Assembly (NCBI GenBank): GCA_006176705.1
Contig: QRFJ01001022.1
Coordinates: 124,001-188,000, forward strand
DNA: 64,000 nucleotides
Origin: Cocos nucifera
Lineage: Eukaryota > Streptophyta > Magnoliopsida > Arecales > Arecaceae
Direction: 5' to 3'
In this document: piece after piece, positions 60,858 to 64,000 of the stretch
Layout: every line of letters begins with the position of its first letter
How positions within the stretch are numbered: position 1 is the first letter of the stretch
Notes under the pieces: model-generated
Database searches by the model: none
Told to the model about the DNA's origin: nothing
The model's input: the letters and a program-made list of their open reading frames with translations, nothing else
Program-made: the position numbers and the translations under genes

Positions 60858-61341
60858 CTAGCTTCAGTCGATGGCAAGATGAAAGGTCTTTATGCAGCGA
60901 GGGGTCTCTTCTTTGGACCTATTGGGGTTTAAGATTTGGAGGGAATAGACAAGAGAAGGTGATTCATAAGATTTTTGAGGAGAGGAGGGAAATTTTGGAG
61001 AGTTTGGAGGAAAGGTCTCGGAAGAATGGAATGAATGAATGAAATAGGGGACCTTTCATAGATAGATTAAAAAGAGGGCCCACAAGAATCGAGAGCTCTC
61101 ATATTAAAGATGAGACATCTTGAAAACTTTGAGAGATCTCGCATTTAGCATGAGATATCTTGAAATCCAGTCGAGAGGTCTCGTGAATAACTCGAGACTT
61201 CTCGAGCATTGGGGGAAGAAATTAGAATAAAAGAAGAATTTCAACCCAATTTTTTCTTGAATTTTTTAAGATGGGATTAGGGGTATTAAGGATGATGGAA
61301 GTCGATAAAAAATGATCCAATAAATTCAAGATTAAATATTT
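60858..61341 (-). other. 3' untranslated or LTR-proximal region of copia S
   Basis: It lies downstream of the S pol stop on the minus strand. It is G+A-rich on the plus strand, with several copies of GAGACATCT/GAGAGATCTCG-like words and the palindrome CTCGAGACTTCTCGAG at about 61191-61206. No LTR boundary was identified. Confidence 0.5.
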
Positions 61342-62912
61342 TCAAAGTGGATCACAAATACTAAGTTCATCTCAGATTTTTGAGAATCTATCTTCACTTA
61401 GAGGTTTTGTAAAAATATTAGCTAGTTGATTTTCAATTGAAACAAATTCAGGCACAATGTTATTATTTTGAATATGATCTCTAATAAAATAATGTCTAAT
61501 TTCAATGTGTTTGGTTCTTGAATATTCAATAGAATTTTTTGTCAAGTTTATGGCACTAGTGTTATCACATCTAATAGGTATCTTATTTTGCTTAATTTCA
61601 AAGTCTTCGAGTTATTATTTGATCCAAAGTATTTGAGCACAGCAACTCCCCACAGCAATATATTCGACCTCGATTTTTGATAGTGCTATAGAGTTTTACT
61701 TTTTGCTATACCAAGAGATCAAGTTCGACCCTAGAAATTGACAAGTGCCACTGGTACTCTTTCTATCAATTCTACATCCTTCATAGTCTACATCAGTGTA
61801 TCCAATCAATTCAATGGAGGATTGTTTTGAGTACCAAAGATCTAAGTTGTGTGTGTAGATCAAGTATCTAAAAATTCTCTTAATAGCTAGTATGTGTGAT
61901 TCATTAGGATTAGATTGAAATCTAGCACACATGTATACACTAAATAATATATCAGACCTACTTGCAGTTAAGTAATGTAGGGATCCTATCATACTTCTAT
62001 AGAGCTTTTCATTTACATTTTTATCACTTTCATCTTTGTCAAGTTTGCATGAGGGGCTCATAGGTGTGCCGATCTTCTTTTCGTTTTTCATGCTAAACTT
62101 CTTGAGCATCTTCTTGATGTACTTTGTTTGGCTAATGAAAATGCCTTTTTTTGATTGTTTGACTTCTAGTCCAAGTAAGAAATTCAGCTCTTCCATCATG
62201 CTCCTTTCAAATTTACTCTACATCAACTTAACAAACTCTTGACAAAGAATTTCATTAGTAGCTCCAAATATGATGTCATCCACATATATTTGAACTACAA
62301 GAAGGTCATTATTTTTCTTTTTCAAAAATAGTATGGTGTCTACACTTTCTCTAATAAAATTATTTTATAATAAAAATTTGCTCAATCTCTCATACCATGC
62401 TCTAGGTGCTTATTTAAGTCCATAAAGTACTTTATTTGACTTATATACATGATTGAAAAGTGAGTGATTTTCAAATATGGATGGTTGTTCTATAAATACT
62501 TCTTCAGCAATATAACCATTCAAAAAAATATATTTTACATTCATTTAAAATAATTTAAAGTTTATATAATAGGCAAAATCAAGTAACAATCTAATAGCCT
62601 CTAATCTTGCTACAGATGCATATGTTTCATCAAAGTCAATTCCTTCTTCTTGATTATATTCTTTAGTAACTAATCTAGCTTTATTTTTTACAACATTACC
62701 ATGTTCATTTAATTTATTCCTAAATATCCATTTTGTACTAATTATAGGATGATCTATGGATCAGTTTACAAGAGTCCATATATTGTTTCTTTTAAATTGG
62801 TTTAGTTCATCTTGCATGGCTAGCATCCAATTAGAGTCTTGCTCAGCTTCTTCTATATTTTTAGGTTCTATTTGAGAAACAAATGCAAGGTAATCAAATG
62901 TATCCATAAAAG
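61342..62912 (-). pseudogene. Copia S RT-RNase H remnant (SIRE-like), cut by K4 LTR
   Basis: On the minus strand the remnant starts inside the RT region (FVSQIEPKNIEEAEQDSNW, MQDELNQFKRNNIWTLVN). It continues KWIFRNKLNEHGNVVKNKARLV and GIDFDETYASVARLEAIR, then YGLK-stop-APRAWYERLSKFLL near 62400, VQIYVDDIIFGATN near 62270 and LNFLLGLEVKQSKKGIFISQTKYI. RNase H includes GYTDVDYEGCRIDRKSTSG near 61770, RCDNTSAINL near 61570, TKHIEIRHYFIRDHI and TKPLSEDRF near 61400. It stops at 61342. Gag, protease and integrase are missing beyond the K4 insertion. Several stops are present. The RT motifs fit the SIRE-type branch of Ty1/copia (tentative). Confidence 0.85.
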
Positions 62913-64000
62913 TGTTAGATATATGTGCCCTAAAAGCCAAAATTGGCTGACACTTGTAATACACTTCTAGGGGCAAAATTATAATTTTAACTATAATCAA
63001 TAAAATGGATTATTTTCTATCACATATGTGTATTTAGTATCTGTGATACATCCTTAGAGTTAATGATAATGATAATTCATATTTTTAAGAGTTAAAAATT
63101 TAAGACATGAATAATCATTATTAACTCATAAAATGCTTCCGACCATAGGATCATCACGAGGATGGTGATTGATCCGGAAGGTTGGTGTACAATCACTTCT
63201 CTTTAGTAGATGAGTCTTGAGTCTACGGTGTGGAGACACCGGAGCGAGAGTACAGGATACTCGTTAGAGAATGAGGGCACTGAGCGTGACCACCTCGAGT
63301 AGTCATTAGGAAGTCTACCTTCTCGTCAATGACTGACTCGATGCTGCAGTAGTGTGTCTGGTTCTTTGACCTGAGGTGCATCGGCAGTTCACCTTGAGGG
63401 TGTTATAGTTTGACTACACCATTACTCGGATCTCCTAGCCATATGGAACCCTGAGGTGTATGTTGGCTATAGCATGTTCATTGTAGGAACTGGATTGCAT
63501 CAAGATGGAATCTATCTACCTCGGTGGTAGAGGAGCAGCCCTATGATGATCATGAGAATCAAGTCCAGAAGCCCATGGCCATGGTAGAGTGAAATAATAG
63601 AAAGAGTTTCTATTTAGATTTTCACATTCGGACTTGAATCGAATGATTACATCATATGACAGAGACTAGGGTTTGACGAGTTCACCTTAACCCTAATCTG
63701 ATCGGGGCTCAAGATAGAAGAACTTAATCACACAGGTAGCTGCACCAAGAGGTTCGCATTCAGCTCTGATGGGTTGCCACCATATACTGCTAGGTGTCAC
63801 TGGTGGATTTTGGGAGCAATTAGAATGATTTAGATGATCGATCATTCTAGCTGTTCGAATCAGAAGAGTTCTGATCCATCGAAAGGAGTTTCGATGATGT
63901 CGATGATAGAGATCATGACATATCCCATTACCAAACAGAACTGAACCTAACTGGGTCACACAAACAAGGGTTTGAATCTGGTGATCATCAATTGAACTGA
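62913..64000 (+). mobile_element. Copia K4 LTR, left part (runs off the window)
   Basis: It starts TGTTAGATATATGTGCCC and is collinear with the K3 3' LTR (56231 onward) to the window end. It interrupts the S pol; the five bases before it are AAAAG, which should reappear after the far end if a full element or solo LTR is present. Subtype markers are K1-like (ACATGAATAATCATT). The antisense frame at 63693-63959 also occurs in the K3 3' LTR and is incidental. Confidence 0.92.

Overview
The window is flowering-plant heterochromatin made almost entirely of nested LTR retrotransposons. I found no host gene, tRNA, rRNA or CRISPR array. The evidence is long LTRs with TG...CA ends, primer sites complementary to plant initiator-Met and Asp tRNAs, Ty1/copia and Ty3/gypsy protein motifs, and 5-bp target-site duplications (TSDs). 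The organism is probably a monocot such as a palm, but this is only an impression.

Layout, outermost first. (1) Copia T (+), 1200-59589: its 5' LTR is cut on the left by a gypsy LTR (1-1199), its gag-pol is at 42709-46677, and its 3' LTR is split. (2) Copia C (+), 4265-42294, TSD GATAC, lies in T's leader. (3) Copia K2 (+), 5587-38068, TSD TATTG/CATTG, lies in C's gag. (4) A gypsy complex, 8660-30758, flanked by ATATG, lies in K2's leader. It holds two copies of a gag-protease-only element in opposite orientation: G-A (+) 8660-15957 and G-B (-) 15979-30723. (5) Copia K1 (+), 18376-26118, TSD TATTA, lies in G-B and contains a 25-N gap. Separately, Copia K3 (+), 48068-58526, TSD CTCCA, lies in T's 3' LTR. 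To the right of T are an inverted T-like LTR (59592-60857), a minus-strand copia remnant S (60858-62912), and the start of another K-family LTR (62913-64000) that interrupts S.

Together the elements form an insertion record: T, then C, then K2, then gypsy, then K1, with K3 placed only as later than T. All coding regions are broken by stops or frameshifts, so they are annotated as pseudogenes. K-family RNAs would carry gag, protease, integrase, RT and RNase H. The gypsy elements carry only gag and protease and would need RT and integrase from another element.

The most notable observations are: the inverted gypsy dimer with one outer pair of target repeats and primer-side fragments at its centre; a conserved multi-stem hairpin in the K leader (8416-8548 and 50930-51054); a palindrome in the C LTRs whose two arms changed together between the LTRs; and K3's two LTRs, which look like different subfamilies despite a perfect TSD.
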